Below, piece after piece: positions 1-11,557 of a stretch of DNA of 64,000 bases. How positions within the stretch are numbered: position 1 is the first letter of the stretch; each line of letters begins with the position of its first letter. The position numbers were made by a program, and so were the translations under genes. The DNA comes from Fulvia fulva (taxonomy: Eukaryota > Ascomycota > Dothideomycetes > Mycosphaerellales > Mycosphaerellaceae): assembly GCF_020509005.1 (NCBI RefSeq), contig NC_063022.1:2170001-2234000 (forward strand). The letters run 5' to 3'. The notes under the pieces are model-generated. The model was not told the origin of the DNA. It made no database searches and was given only the letters and a program-made list of their open reading frames with translations.

Positions 1-420
1 AAGGAACTTCATATTGGTTAGTAGGTGGAAACGCAAGGAGTACGCTGCCCGGCGTGGTGTGTGCCCCGAGCAGACCTGCGAGGCATGGACGGCCGCTTTC
101 TAGAGATAGGCTGCGGTAACGCGAAGGGCGTCAAAACCTGGGGCGTGGTGTACACTGGCAGCGACGGCTGACACTGTCTGTACAGCCCGAGAGGACGGAT
201 GCGCATGTCGGTCAATAGAGAGCACTAAAGGGCTCAGGCCTATGGAGGTGGATATTGGCTTAAGGAGCAAACAGGGAGGGAGGGCGTAGAGGGAAGCTTT
301 TGCTCCGGGCTAACCTCTCGAAACGAGGCTACACGGTGGTGCTAGATGAGTGGGAAAGCGCGGTTAAGACTTGTCACCTTATCTCGTAGCTAGCTTGCTA
401 AATACGATTCCTTCCTTGCC
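1..420 (+). repeat. Partner segment fused to the LINE 5' end, copy 1
   Basis: This segment aligns base for base, apart from C-to-T and G-to-A changes, with 7621-8039. The match stops abruptly after CCTTCCTTGCC, where LINE sequence begins in both places. I see no convincing reading frame. An 8-bp inverted repeat (GGAGCAAA at 264-271, TTTGCTCC at 298-305) and a small CTCG-AAA-CGAG hairpin (317-327) suggest a folded RNA. It may extend left of the window. By analogy with chimeric LINEs made by template switching, I infer that it derives from an unrelated RNA. Confidence 0.7.
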
Positions 421-426
421 CTGGAC

Positions 427-2457
427 ATGGATTGGGCGGTTAGCCCTAACACAGTAACAGGAGTCATAAGTAAGCTAAAGGGACGAAAAGCCCCAGGCCC
501 AGACAGGATACCAAACGTACTGCTAAAAGAGTGTAGAGAAGAGATCGCGCCGAGCCTTGCAAACCTATTTACCGCGTGCCTACGGCTAGGGTATCACCCG
601 AAGCCGTACAGAGAGTCTATGACAGTAGTGCTACGCAAGCCACAGAAGGAAGACTATACTCAGCCCAAGTCGTACAGACCAATAGCACTTCTAAATACGA
701 TAGGGAAGGTCCTAGAAAAGATAGTAGCCCAGAGACTTACGCAGCTTGCCGAGGACAACCACGTACTCCCAGCAACACAGATGGGGGGAAGAAGCCAGCG
801 ATCGACACTAACAGCAATGGAGCTAATTACGGAGCAAATCCAGACCCTCTGGCACTACGGCAGGAACCGAGCGGCGTCCTTACTATCCCTCGACATCGCA
901 GGGGCCTTCGACAACGTCTCACACCAAAGGCTAATACATATCCTACAGCAGAAAGGCATCCCCCAGTGGGCAACGTCGTTCGTCTTCTCCTTTCTCCAGG
1001 AACGGACGACATACCTAGTCCTAGGAAGGTACACGTCCGACCCGGTGAAGGCAGAGACTGGAATACCTCAGGGATCTACTCTCTCCCCTATCCTGTTTCT
1101 AATATTTATGTCGGATCTAATCCCCCTACTCACCTCTCCGCAAACCTCAGCATCGGGGTTCGTAGACGATACAAACATCCTAGCCTGGTCAGACTCGACA
1201 GAAGAGAACTGTCGCCTCCTTGAAGATAGGCACAAGAAATGCGAGGAGTGGGCAAAGAAGCATGGTGCCCGGTTCGCCCCTGAAAAGTACCAACTTATAC
1301 ACTTCAGTAAAGCGAGAACACACCATAATATGAAGGCGGCGGTAAGAATCCAAGGCTACGAGACCAAGCCATCAGCGGAGCTACGAGTACTAGGGATCTG
1401 GCTCGACCCGAAGCTAAGCTGGAATGTACAGATTAAGAAAGCCCAGAGTCGAGCGCAAGTCAATGAAGCCTCGATAAAGAGGCTTACGGCATCTACATGG
1501 GGAGCAACATTCGACAAGGCAAGAGTAATGTATAAGGCGATCGTCAGACCAGCTATGTTGTACGGGGCACAGATTTGGGGAACAGGAGGCGCAGGCAAGC
1601 CGATCCCGAAACGGATAGAGCAACCCCTAAACAGGACACAGGCAGGCAACCTACGTAGGGTACTAGGCGCATACAAGACAACGTCAACAAGCACGGTAGA
1701 AATGGAGACAGGAATACCACCAATCGGCCAGTACATCCGGGGAATGAGAATTCAATACGCGGCAAAGACGACAGGTTACCTAGCACAAACCACGATCCAG
1801 GAGGCAAAGAATAAGATAGAAAGCCGCTACCGGAGAGGGGCAGGATATAGGACAAGCCAAAAAGAGGATGACCTTACGACCTTTACGGCCGTACAGACAA
1901 GCACCGAATGGCTAGCACGAAAGGAGGAGGAGCGTAGGACTCGCCAGGCCGGCGGGAGCAAGGCTAAGACCCAAAACCTAGCGGAACAGATAGCGAGCTG
2001 CCTATGGGAGCAGGACTGGAAAAGGAAGCCCCCTAAGACAACAGGCCCGATAGCGCTCCGAGCCTTCCAGAGACACAATTACCAGCTATATAGGGACCTG
2101 ACAAGGGCCGAAGCAAGCATAGCGATCCAAATCAGGTCCGAACACATTGGATTAAGGGCCTACCTGTTCAGAAGACGCGCACTAGACATCTATAGCCCAG
2201 CCTGCCAGTGTGGCTACCCATCGCAAAACCCAGAACATATGCTACTACGATGCCCGCAGTGGGCGAGAGGCAGGGGAAATTGGAGGCACCAAGCGGGAAG
2301 GAGAGACTACAAGTCAATTATTAGGGACAAAGGCAACATTCGCCGAATCTCTCGGTGGATACTACAGCAGGGATACCTCCAGCAGTTTAGCCTCGCGAGC
2401 GAGACGGAAGAGTGGATAGACAAGAGGCGGAAGCGAGGGGGGTTGCAGATAGGGTAG
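427..2457 (+). CDS. LINE ORF2 fragment: reverse transcriptase with C-terminal zinc-binding region
   Basis: The 676-residue open frame begins about 20 residues before the RT core (KAPGPDRIPN). RT motifs are in order: the KSYRPIALLNTIGK region, motif A LDIAGAFDNV, motif B GIPQGSTLSPILF, and motif C FVDD at residue 245 (1159-1170). A thumb/connection region follows, and then a Cys-rich tail C-x-C-x8-H-x4-C near residue 597, typical of the end of Tad/I-type fungal LINE ORF2 proteins. I do not see an RNase H domain. The apurinic endonuclease normally upstream is absent, so this is the 3' half of a longer ORF2. The ATG at 427 may be fortuitous, because the frame is joined to a foreign 5' segment. 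There are no stops or frameshifts. Priming ability would depend on an endonuclease supplied in trans or on pre-existing nicks. Confidence 0.85.
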   Translation: MDWAVSPNTVTGVISKLKGRKAPGPDRIPNVLLKECREEIAPSLANLFTACLRLGYHPKPYRESMTVVLRKPQKEDYTQPKSYRPIALLNTIGKVLEKIVAQRLTQLAEDNHVLPATQMGGRSQRSTLTAMELITEQIQTLWHYGRNRAASLLSLDIAGAFDNVSHQRLIHILQQKGIPQWATSFVFSFLQERTTYLVLGRYTSDPVKAETGIPQGSTLSPILFLIFMSDLIPLLTSPQTSASGFVDDTNILAWSDSTEENCRLLEDRHKKCEEWAKKHGARFAPEKYQLIHFSKARTHHNMKAAVRIQGYETKPSAELRVLGIWLDPKLSWNVQIKKAQSRAQVNEASIKRLTASTWGATFDKARVMYKAIVRPAMLYGAQIWGTGGAGKPIPKRIEQPLNRTQAGNLRRVLGAYKTTSTSTVEMETGIPPIGQYIRGMRIQYAAKTTGYLAQTTIQEAKNKIESRYRRGAGYRTSQKEDDLTTFTAVQTSTEWLARKEEERRTRQAGGSKAKTQNLAEQIASCLWEQDWKRKPPKTTGPIALRAFQRHNYQLYRDLTRAEASIAIQIRSEHIGLRAYLFRRRALDIYSPACQCGYPSQNPEHMLLRCPQWARGRGNWRHQAGRRDYKSIIRDKGNIRRISRWILQQGYLQQFSLASETEEWIDKRRKRGGLQIG

Positions 2458-2660
2458 TCATCAGGGCAGGCCCATGACACTAGCGTACCCCTAACAAGGG
2501 AAATTTAAGACGACAACGAGGAGGAAAAGACAGGCGGGAAGGAGGAGGGGTTTTCACCAACACGGTTTCCCCTCTATATATACAAAAACAAGATAGCATA
2601 GCTGCATAGGCCAAAGGGCACTACAACAGCTTAATGAAATATCTATCTATCTATCTATAT
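2458..2660 (+). other. LINE-1 3' UTR with conserved tail motif and ATCT repeats
   Basis: The UTR holds a GGCGGGAAGG...GGTTTTCACC...CGGTTTCCCC...TATATATA block (2533-2584) and ends in ATCTATCTATCTATCT. The same block, with minor changes, precedes the ATCT tail of the more divergent LINE-2 (11169-11212) and LINE-3 (minus, 25218-25257). It is therefore a candidate for the 3' element recognised by the reverse transcriptase. Confidence 0.7.
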
Positions 2661-3800
2661 TACTAGGGATCTATCTTTTTAGATATATAAGCGATAGGAT
2701 ATAACACTCCTCGCTCGTTACGTTATAAGAGTACTACTACTATTACGTAATTTAAGGCATCTATTTCTAGAATAGTCTCTCGCTATAGGTAGAAGTGTTT
2801 TAAGGTAGGCGTATCGATAAATGCTTACTTTAATACCTCGAACGCCTGTTAATATACTAGAGACTAGTCCTATAGGACATTCTTCCTCGTAAGCTTTGTT
2901 ATAGGTAAGTAGATCTTACTAAAATCCTTAATAAACCTACGGTAGAAGTTAGTAAACCCTATAGACGATAAGATATCGGTAATATTCGCGGGTATAGGCC
3001 AATTCTTAACGTATTTAATCTTAGCTAGGTCCATCTTAATGCCCTTATTTGTGATAATAACACCTAGATAAGTAGTCTCGTATCTAAAGAACTCGCATTT
3101 GTTAATATCTAACTAGAGTCCGGCGGTATCTAGCTTTTATAGAACCTTTAGGATATATTAGACATACTCTTCTCTTGTCTTACTGAAGACAAGTACGTTA
3201 TTAAGGTAATATAACACGAAGTCATCTAGAAACTCCGTTAGTATATCGTTTATAAATAGCTAAAACGTTCCTCGTATATTATATAGTCCAAAAGGCATAA
3301 CTACGTACTTAAACTACCTATATCTAGTAGTAAAGGCCGTTTTCTACTCGTCTCCTACTATAATACGGATACGATTGAACGTAGCGATAAGATCTAGCTT
3401 AGTGAACTATTACGCGCTAGTAATACGATCTAAGGTCTCTTAAAATAGTAGAATCGGGTAGCGACTCTTCGTCGTAAGCGCGTTTAGAGCTCTATAGTCT
3501 ACGTATACTCGTAGCCCTCTACCCGGCTTTTTAACTATTAGAACAGGTACTACTACTAGTAATACGCTTCTCTAAATAAAACCTTTCTTAAGTTGGTCGT
3601 CGATCTACTTCTTAATCACCTCGTTCTCTCGTATAGAGAAGGAGTATAGTCTTTGAAATAGCGGTGTCTAACTATTCTTTAGCTTAATCTTATAGTCTAC
3701 GCTAGGCCGTCGCGGTGAGACCTTATCTACTTCCTTACGGCTAAATAGCCTAGCCATTTCCCTAAACTCTACTAGTAATAAAGGGATAGGATCCTAGTCT
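2661..3800 (-). pseudogene. Gypsy-1 reverse transcriptase/RNase H, RIP-inactivated
   Basis: Read on the minus strand, near 3535-3475 a stretch ending in VDYRALNAL follows KKPGRGLRV, which is the classic start of a Ty3/gypsy RT. The catalytic box near 3214-3181 reads YYLNNVLVFS, so both catalytic Asp codons have become Asn, consistent with G-to-A RIP changes. RNase H sequence follows (ETI-E-DA-NYVI pattern around 2790-2730, then an IAYISKK-like stretch) and stops where LINE-1 begins. Stops are at former Trp/Gln codons. The gene is non-functional. Confidence 0.8.
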
Positions 3801-4999
3801 TTGTCCTTACCGTTTATAAAACGTTAATAGTCGTTAGCTAATATAGTAGAGGCGTTAAGGTGCCGCTAGGTATAGTTACCCCGGGGCTCCTCCTATCTAT
3901 CTATATTTTCTTAAGTATTAGTATCTACTAATATCGCCGCGCTGCCTCCTAGTACTAGCTTCGCTCTTATACCGAAAGCCTTTAGTATATACGCGGATAG
4001 CGGGTCTCGCGCGACTTACTTATCAGGATTTTCTTTTAGGTTAAACATCTATATTATATATACTTTATAGCCCTTCCTCTAGCTTATACGCCGAAGTGCT
4101 TCTATATTAATAGGCTTGATGTCGATCTCCGGCTTAGTCTCGACCTTTAGTTCTTTCTTCGTTCGACGCGCTAGACGCTTAAGTGTTTTAACCCTATCGG
4201 CGGGTAGTAGCTAGCGGATATAGTAAGACGGTTCCGGTTTATCGTAGGTATCGACGGTATGTCGTATTACTACCTTCGTCGTATACGTCTCCTATACTAC
4301 TATAGGTTCGTCTTTATCCTCTACGTAGGGTTTAGCGTAATTAGATAGAGCTTAAGGTCGCGAACTCTCTAGTACTAGTATCTCGGTCTAAAGAACGCCT
4401 CTTAGTATAATACCCTTGTCGTTAATAGACTATACGTATACTAGTTCAGTTCCGAGTATATAGTTCTATCGACAATATAGTAAGAATAGAATTATAGTTC
4501 CTAACGTATAGTAGAACGTAGGTTAATGCTCGTCGTACTAGGGACGGCCGAGGACTATATCGTATTCTAGTAATACGTAGTAGCTAGACCTAGTCTCTAC
4601 GTAGTTACCGATCTGAATCTATACCGTTGTTCTATAAGTAATAAGGTCACTAGTAGGTCGGCTATCTACTAATATTAGCCCTAACGGATTAGGTAGCTAT
4701 ATTATATTAAGGTTATTCTTATACGTAAAGTCGATATTAAAGTACATAGAGTCAGTACTATTATTATAAAGGGTTTGAGTAGGGATCTTTCTATTCACTA
4801 TATATAGTATAACTAGATAAGAAGCTATTACCGGATTGTGTTTATCTATAGAGTAGTTTATAGCTAGTAGGGAGTATACCGATATACTCAAAACCTTGCC
4901 TCTCTTAGGAGGCCTATATTTATATTTATACTTTTTCTCGTTGTCTCGTAACTCTAACTCGTCCGTTCTACTACGTATTACGCTTACGGAGTGGACTAG

Positions 5000-6950
5000 G
5001 CGTTTCCCGCGCCGCCGGTATTGTTAGCGTTACTACTATTACTACCGTTACGGCGGTTATTACTTCGGTTATAGCCTAGCGTAAATAGGCGGCGGGCGAC
5101 ATCTCGAAGGGGGTACTAATCGGTATCGACACGGCGGTAACCTTCTTATTCGCATTTTAAGTACCTATTCTAATCGATATATTCCTAGGCGCGAGTAGTA
5201 TCTAAAGGTTAGATATACTAAAATGCCTAAGGTCGATTAGCCTACTTAGTCTTAGCGTTCGGGTTAGTGTTATTACTACTACTACCCGAAGCCGTATCCT
5301 TCTTATCGTCGTTACCCTTAGTAGTCTTCTTATTACCTTAGATCTTATTACTATTATCGGTCTTACCGTACTTAAGGTTAAACGCCTTAAACTTGTCCTC
5401 GTAGTTATATAGCGTAGATACGACTTACTTAAGGGTCATGTTGACTATGTCCTCGTTTATAATACGGTTATTATAGCGCGAGTTTAACTTACGGAGTAGG
5501 AAGTCCTTCTCGAGTTTCTTTTCCTTCGCGCCGTTATTAAGGTTAACAATATCGGCGTTCTTACGGAAGGATAGGTAGAAGTCACTAAACTTCTCCTTCT
5601 TACCCTACTATAGACTATTAAGCTTAGTTATAGTATTAGTATAGGTATTACGGGTACCGTAGCGCCGGGCTAGATCTTCTATTATCTTATCTATAGAAGC
5701 GTACTAAGTAGTCGTACCTTCCGTAGACTTAGTAAGACTAGGGATCTTCAAGTCGATATAGGTCTATATACCGTTCTTTAACTAGCTCTAGACATTCTAA
5801 AGGGAGTCCTTTATAGTACCGTACTTCGAGGCTTAGAGCTTAGCTTCGGTAGTACGCTACTACTCTTAGAACTTAATATCGTCGCTCTTTAGATCGAGCT
5901 TAGTAGGGGCCTTTAGCTCGTTAGAGGACTTAATACTAGTAGTTATGTCGGCGTCGTAAGTCGTGTATATAGAGATAGGGTTACTATCTAAGTCGGTACT
6001 CGGGCGATTCTTCTTACCCTTATAACTACCGTCCTTACGGCTATTCTTACGGCCCTTATTACCGTCGTCCTCTCGTCTAATAAGTCCGACAAATCCGGGT
6101 CCGACTTCTTCTTATTAGGCTTGCCTCTATTCTACCGACGCTCTAGTAACTCTTTAGACTCGGTTCGCTAAGGTAGTAGGTCTTACTTTTCCTTAGACTA
6201 GCTACGGTCCTTCTCTTACTTCTTAAGCTTAGTAATACGCTTCTCGGCTACTACGAGCTTAGTCTCGGTCTCTACTAGCTTACTCTCCGCTACCTTATAG
6301 TACGTACGATATACCTTCTTTATATCTTTAGCCCTCGTAAGCTCGTCTAGGTCGATAACGATAGTATTATTACGCTTAGCGATCTTCTCCTTTAGTCGCG
6401 TAACCTCCTCTTCTAGGGACTGTCTAGTCGCCTATTCCGTACCGATTATATCCTCGAGTCGGTCTATCTAGTCCTTAGTATCTTACGCCTTACGGAGGTT
6501 AATACGGTTAGCTATATCGAGCGTAGTATTAAGCTTATACGTACGTCGGTAATTGGACTCGATATTATAGAGGATCTTATAGATCTACTAGGGATAGTTA
6601 TTAACCGACTTCTTAAACTTGTCTATATTTAACCCGTTTAACGAGTCGAAGGCTTCCTAGAAGTTGTCGATAGTAATCCTCCTCTTCCTTAGTACCTTAG
6701 TACCCTTATCTTCTGTCTTATCCTCGATAAACTCCGCCCTATATAGGTTAGCTAAGTTCAACTCTATCTCGACCTCCTCTTCCTTAATTGCCTTAAGTTA
6801 GTCAAACACCTTCTTATACTACTTACGGTACTAGTTATTCTCGTCGGGGAGTATATTTACGATATCCTCTTTACGTCCTTAAGTCTACGTCGCCGGGTTC
6901 GCGCTATCGTTATCGGGCGGATTAGGTAGTAGGGTAAAGAAGGATAATCT
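5000..6950 (-). pseudogene. Gypsy-1 gag, RIP-inactivated
   Basis: The minus-strand translation shows a charged heptad-rich segment (EKRITKLKKQEKDRS around 6240-6200, preceded by a VAESKLVETETKLVVAEK-like stretch). A retrotransposon gag core follows (KFSDFYLSFRKNADIV, FLLRKLNSRYNNRI, around 5600-5450), and then a Lys/Asn-rich linker. The zinc-knuckle region expected near 5250-5080 is degraded. Stops come from TGG and CAG codons. Domain limits are approximate. Confidence 0.6.
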
Positions 6951-7439
6951 ATTAAGGGAGGTCGACGACGAGAATCACCTATACGTAGTATCGGCTACGA
7001 ACCTCTCGTCTAGCTACGAGAGAGCTAAGTATTCTTACGCTAGAGCGTCGTAGGCGCGACGGGCGCGTAACGTAGGCGAAGCCGCGGCGAATAGAGGACT
7101 ACTAGTAAAACGGGTATAAAAACTATCCGACGAGCGTGTACTCGTGTCGGGAGCGAGTCCCTCTTCTTTCTACGTATAAGAAGGGCGCGGAACCGTAGCC
7201 TATACGCTCGATAGGACACCTCTAGTATAAGTATAGAATTTTTACCTCCGGAGACCGTAAACCGAGCGGGCTAAGCGACGAATATTAGACGAGCGGACTA
7301 TAGAACAACAACTGAGCGGACTATATAACGGCGTCGAGCGGACTAAGAAACAATCTAGTGTTTGCTAGCGGGCAATACGGTAGGTAGGTAGACACGCGAC
7401 GAAGCCTATAAGGGCCTATTAAACACCCGGTATAGGAAC

Positions 7440-7620
7440 GAGGGTTTTGCCTAAGGCACTACCTATCCCGCTACATAACGCACCTAGTCTGATATAGTAG
7501 ATTGCGACGAGGAAAAGACGATAGCCTAAGCAAGGAAAAGACGGCTATTAGGACGGGGAAAAGACGTATAATATAAGTAGATTAGTTCTATAATCGGGGA
7601 GGATCGAGGGCAGGGTAATA
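7440..7620. repeat. Unassigned RIPed stretch with GGAAAAGACG repeats
   Basis: GGAAAAGACG (with GAGG/CAAGG/CGGG leaders) occurs three times between 7500 and 7570. It lies between the 5' part of gypsy-1 and the partner segment of LINE-2 and could belong to either. A similar GGAGGAAAAGAC string is found in the LINE-1 3' UTR (2518-2531). No gene is seen. Confidence 0.4.
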
Positions 7621-8039
7621 AGGAACTTTATATTAGTTAGTAGGTAGAAACGTAAGGAGTACGCTGCCCGGCGTAGTGTGTGCCCCGAGCAAACCTACGA
7701 GGTATAGACGGCCGCTTTCTAGAGATAGGCTACGGTAACGCGAAGGGCGTCAAAACCTAGGGCGTAGTATACACTAGTAGCGACGGCTAACACTGTCTAT
7801 ATAGCCCGAGAGGACGGATACGTATGTCGGTCAATAGAGAGCACTAAAGGGCTTAGGCCTATAGAGGTGGATATTAGCTTAAGGAGCAAATAGGGAGGGA
7901 GGGCGTAGAGGGAAGCTTTTGCTCCGGGCTAACCTCTCGAAACGAGGCTATACGGTAGTACTAGATAAGTAGGAAAGCGCGGTTAAGACTTGTTACCTTA
8001 TCTCGTAGCTAGCTTACTAAATACGATTCCTTCCTTACC
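7621..8039 (+). repeat. Partner segment fused to the LINE 5' end, copy 2 (RIPed)
   Basis: This is the same sequence as 1-420 with only C-to-T and G-to-A substitutions, mostly CA to TA or TG to TA. The hairpin arms GGAGCAAA/TTTGCTCC are retained. It ends at the same base as copy 1, after which LINE endonuclease sequence begins (GACTAGGAGG, matching the reverse complement near 51565). Confidence 0.75.
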
Positions 8040-11000
8040 GACTAGGAGGTAGTGTACTACGTAGACGAAGAAGGCGGGGGCGATATTACCTCCCTCTACG
8101 TAGGTAGTACCTAGATATACAACCTATATATACAACCGCTAGCCTCGAAGTCTAGCCGCGACCTAGGGGTCTATAGACACCTAGACAGTGCGCTTAAGAG
8201 ACAAGGGTGCCATATCGTAGTAGGAGACTTTAATATACACTACCCTTCCTAGGAAAGCCTTATATAGCCGCACCCTATAGCCGACGAAGTACTCGACTTA
8301 ATAGCGAGCAACGTAATTGCCCTTAATACCCCGAAGGACCTAGGCACCTAGAAGAGAGGGGGACTCTAAGGTACGATCGACCTCTCCTAGATCTTAGATA
8401 GCTACTACTATACGGTAACCTACTATAGGATCGAACATAAACTCGAGGCGTCGTTAGACTATATACTAGTTAGGACCTCTATTACGACATAGATATAACG
8501 TATACTAGCGAGTACCCCTAAGCTAAACTAGGGAAAGGCCTACTAGGCTAACATCTAGGCGTACCTCGATGACTCTAAGAGGCTAGTCTAGATCGCGTAG
8601 TAGCAATACAACAGTAAAGACGAGATAGACGAAGTAGTCTAGGGGTTAATAGACGAAATAAGAAAAGCGACCTTACTTCACGTTCCGCTTACCTAACTAA
8701 CGATATAGTCTAAACTATACTAGACGCCGGAGTACACTACGGTAGTAAGAGAAGTAAGGAGAGCCCGCCGGGTGTAGACGAGTAGTTATAGCGAGGAGGC
8801 CTAGAACGTATATAGGGAGGCATACTAACAGAAGAAAGCTATAATACGAAGGGAGAAAGTAGTCGGCTAGAGGGCTATAGTAGAAGAAATCGCCGGCAAG
8901 CTAGAGAGGATGTAGAAGCTAGCGAAATGGGCCCGATAGGACCCTATATAGGGCCCCTCCTTCTCTATCCTAGCGCTATAATCGCCTAGTAGCCCGGTTA
9001 GCGACCCTAAGGCTAAGGCGCGTCTACTAGCTAGTAAGTTCTTCCCGCCCCTAGTCGAGGCTAATCTAAGCGACATAAATAGCTCTACTCCCCTAGCCCC
9101 TAGTATCGCGGTCTAATAGGAGGTGTCCGAGGGAGAAGTTGCCGCTATGCTAAGGAAGTTGCCGGCGAAGAAAGCCCCGGGGCCGGATAGGATCCTGAAC
9201 GAGCTACTAAAGAAGTGTAGAGATCAACTAGCCCTAGTAGTTATAGCGATCTTTAACGCCTACCTATAGACCGGGTACCACCCGATAGCTTTTAAACAAT
9301 CGACGACAGTAGTCCTACGTAAGCCGTAGAAGGAAGACTATACGTAGGTGAAGTCGTACCGCCCAATTACGCTCCTTAATACTCTTAGGAAGGCGCTTAA
9401 GAAGCTAGTTATAACGAGACTCTCCGAGGCGGTAGAGGAACACTCCCTACTCCCGGACACCTAGATAGGTACGCGCCTATAGCGATCGACGCTATCCGCG
9501 ATAGAACTTATTACCTCTTAGGTAAAGGCTATCTAGTATAAGAATAGGGACAAGGTGGCTTCCTTACTTAGCCTAGACATATCGGGAGCCTTCGACTACG
9601 TGTTATACCCGCGGCTACTCTATATCCTAAGGTCGAAAGGACTCCCTAAGTGGCTTGTTAACTTCGTACGGTCCTACCTCCAAAACCGTAGTACGTCGAT
9701 CCTAGTCGGCTAGTATAGAAGCCTATTTTAAGTAGTCTATACTAGAATCCCGTAAGGCTTAACGCTAGTACCTATTCTGTTCCTCTTCTTTATAGCGACG
9801 CTGCTCCTAGCCCTAGAATCCTAGAACACCGCTACGAGCGGCTTCGTAGACGACATAAACATCCTAGCGTAGTCTTCCTCGACTAAGGAGAACTATAGGC
9901 TACTAGAAGAGAAGTACAAGATCTACGAGGACTAGGCTAGGAGGCACGGGGCTCGGTTTGCCCTAGAAAAGTACAATCTGATACACTTTACGCGCCGGCT
10001 ACGGTTCTATAATATATAAGCTTCTATCTAGATATAGGGGTATACGACTAACCCGGCAAATTAGCTTAGGATCCTCGGACTATAGGTAGACCCGGCGCTA
10101 CGGTAGAGGAAGTACGTATAGGCAATATTACGGAAAGCTAAATAGAATATAGCATTATACTAGAGGCTTACTACGTCTATATAGGGGGCGGACTTCCGGT
10201 AATTACGACTTCTATATACGGCTATTATACGGCTAGTCCTTACCTATAGTAGCTAAGTGTAGTCCTTAGGCGAGAGGGCCTACCTATCGAAGGGACTCGT
10301 CGCGCCGCTAGCGAAGATCCAAAACTAATGCCTAAGGAAGGTCACCGGGGTATATAAGTCGATACTAACGAGGATACTTAAGTACGAGACCGCTATACCG
10401 CCGATCGACCTATATATCTAGGGACTACGGACCTCCTACTTAGGCAAGTCGGTATAGTACCTAGTATAGAAGGTTATCGCTAGTACAGTCGTAAGGGCCC
10501 GCGAATTAGTACTAGCGTATAGGGGCATTCGACCCGGAAACGAGCCGAACTACCGGGTAAGGGACGAACAGCTAGTAATATAATAGGAAGGTAAGAAATC
10601 GTTTATAGAGCAACTATAGAAAGAGAGGTAGAACAACTAGGTTGTAGGGTATAGTAGACGCCCTTAGCTAGCGGGATAACCTAAGGAATAGTTAGCTACA
10701 AAATCCGCGGTCAAGTACCCCCCGAAGCTTATCTACTACCGCCTTACGAGGGTATAGAGTAGTATAGTAACCTAACTACGAAGCGAACACATCGGCCTCT
10801 AGGGGTACCTATCATAGAGGAAGGTTCTAGGATACACGAATACTAGCTGCCCCTACGGCTATCGCTCCTAGAACGTACGGTACGTACTCCTCGTCTATCC
10901 GAGGTAGTCGCTAGGAAGGGGGGAGTAGATAGTAAAGGCGAGGAACCGGACGATTAGGGCACTTCTTAACAACGCTAAGGACCTACGGCGTATTACGAAA

Positions 11001-11110
11001 TAGATACTAGAGAAGGGCTGGCTAGAATAGTACCGCCTAGTAGGAGCAGTATAGGAAGAGAGGACACGACGTAGCGCGACGAGACCGGCTAGGAGCGGGG
11101 GCTAACGGGG
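8040..11110 (+). pseudogene. LINE-2 ORF2 (partial endonuclease + RT), RIP-inactivated
   Basis: The frame enters the apurinic-type endonuclease at VVYYVDEEGGGD. It shows VGDFNI (around 8225), then the RT core KAPGPDRI (9172-9195), motif A LDISGAFDYV, an IPQG motif B, and motif C FVDDIN at 9843. In-frame TAG/TAA codons replace Trp and Gln throughout. It is related to LINE-1 but is a separate subfamily. It lacks the first part of the endonuclease because of the chimeric 5' junction. Confidence 0.8.
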
Positions 11111-11285
11111 TAGTGACATAGACTACGTACGTTTAGAGGGAAAGCTAAACTAGATAAGGAGTAGTCGGGGGCGGGAAGGGTTTTCACCTATTCGGGTTTC
11201 CCTTTATATATAATAATAGATATATACCTATATAGGCCGGATAGGGTCCTAGAACAGAGGAATGACAAATCTATCTATCTATTAA

Positions 11286-11557
11286 GGGACGCGCGATAAA
11301 CGCGTCTATTAGTATCCTCTATACTTACGCCTAGTACGCCGGTACCGGTCTATTTCGCTATTACTACTATATTAGCTATAATCTACTTTAAGGTACGACT
11401 TAGTGAGTACGACTCCTAATCTTAGTACTTCCTTATATACTGTCGCGGTTTCTCTATAATCTCCTAAATATAGCTTCTTATATCTCTCTATACGTTAGTA
11501 ATAATCTATTTGAAGTGTTATAAGTAGGTATAAGTATATAGTCGGGTAAGGTATAAG
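11286..11557. other. RIPed intergenic stretch, no gene seen
   Basis: This stretch lies between the LINE-2 tail and the copia-A 5' LTR and continues across copia-A into 18338-18530, because the ATAAG target-site duplication joins them. It is AT-rich and CA/TG-depleted. I recognise no coding or terminal repeat structure. Confidence 0.4.

Larger units (their letters stand above)
1..2660 (+). mobile_element. LINE-1: 5'-chimeric non-LTR retrotransposon, not RIPed
   Basis: The element consists of a non-LINE 5' segment (1-420), an open reverse-transcriptase frame (427-2457), a 3' UTR, and a terminal run of ATCT repeats (2638-2660). TG and CA dinucleotides are common here, unlike in the flanking DNA from 2661 on, so the copy escaped RIP and is probably the youngest insertion in this part. 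It sits in the RIPed gypsy-1 relic. Its upstream end lies outside the window, so a target-site duplication cannot be checked. Because the endonuclease half is missing, the element cannot be autonomous. Confidence 0.85.
2661..7500 (-). mobile_element. Gypsy-1: RIPed, truncated Ty3/gypsy retrotransposon
   Basis: On the minus strand, conceptual translation with many TAG/TAA stops gives gag-like coiled-coil sequence (about 6950-5300), then a protease region, and then RT and the start of RNase H, cut off by LINE-1 at 2660. The remainder (RNase H end, integrase, 3' LTR) would lie left of the window. CA and TG are almost absent throughout. The upstream limit near 7500 is approximate, because no LTR pair is available to fix it. 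Confidence 0.75.
7617..11285 (+). mobile_element. LINE-2: 5'-chimeric, RIPed non-LTR retrotransposon
   Basis: This element starts with the RIPed copy of the partner segment (7621-8039). It then enters LINE ORF2 inside the endonuclease domain at 8040, continues through RT to about 11110, and ends with the conserved 3' motif and ATCTATCTATCT (to 11283). It is the same subfamily as LINE-3, which supplies the missing 5' part for comparison. Its RT is clearly divergent from that of LINE-1. Confidence 0.85.

Noticed and set aside
2638..2660. ATCT microsatellite as an independent repeat
   Set aside because: The same run ends all three LINEs, so it is the LINE 3' tail.
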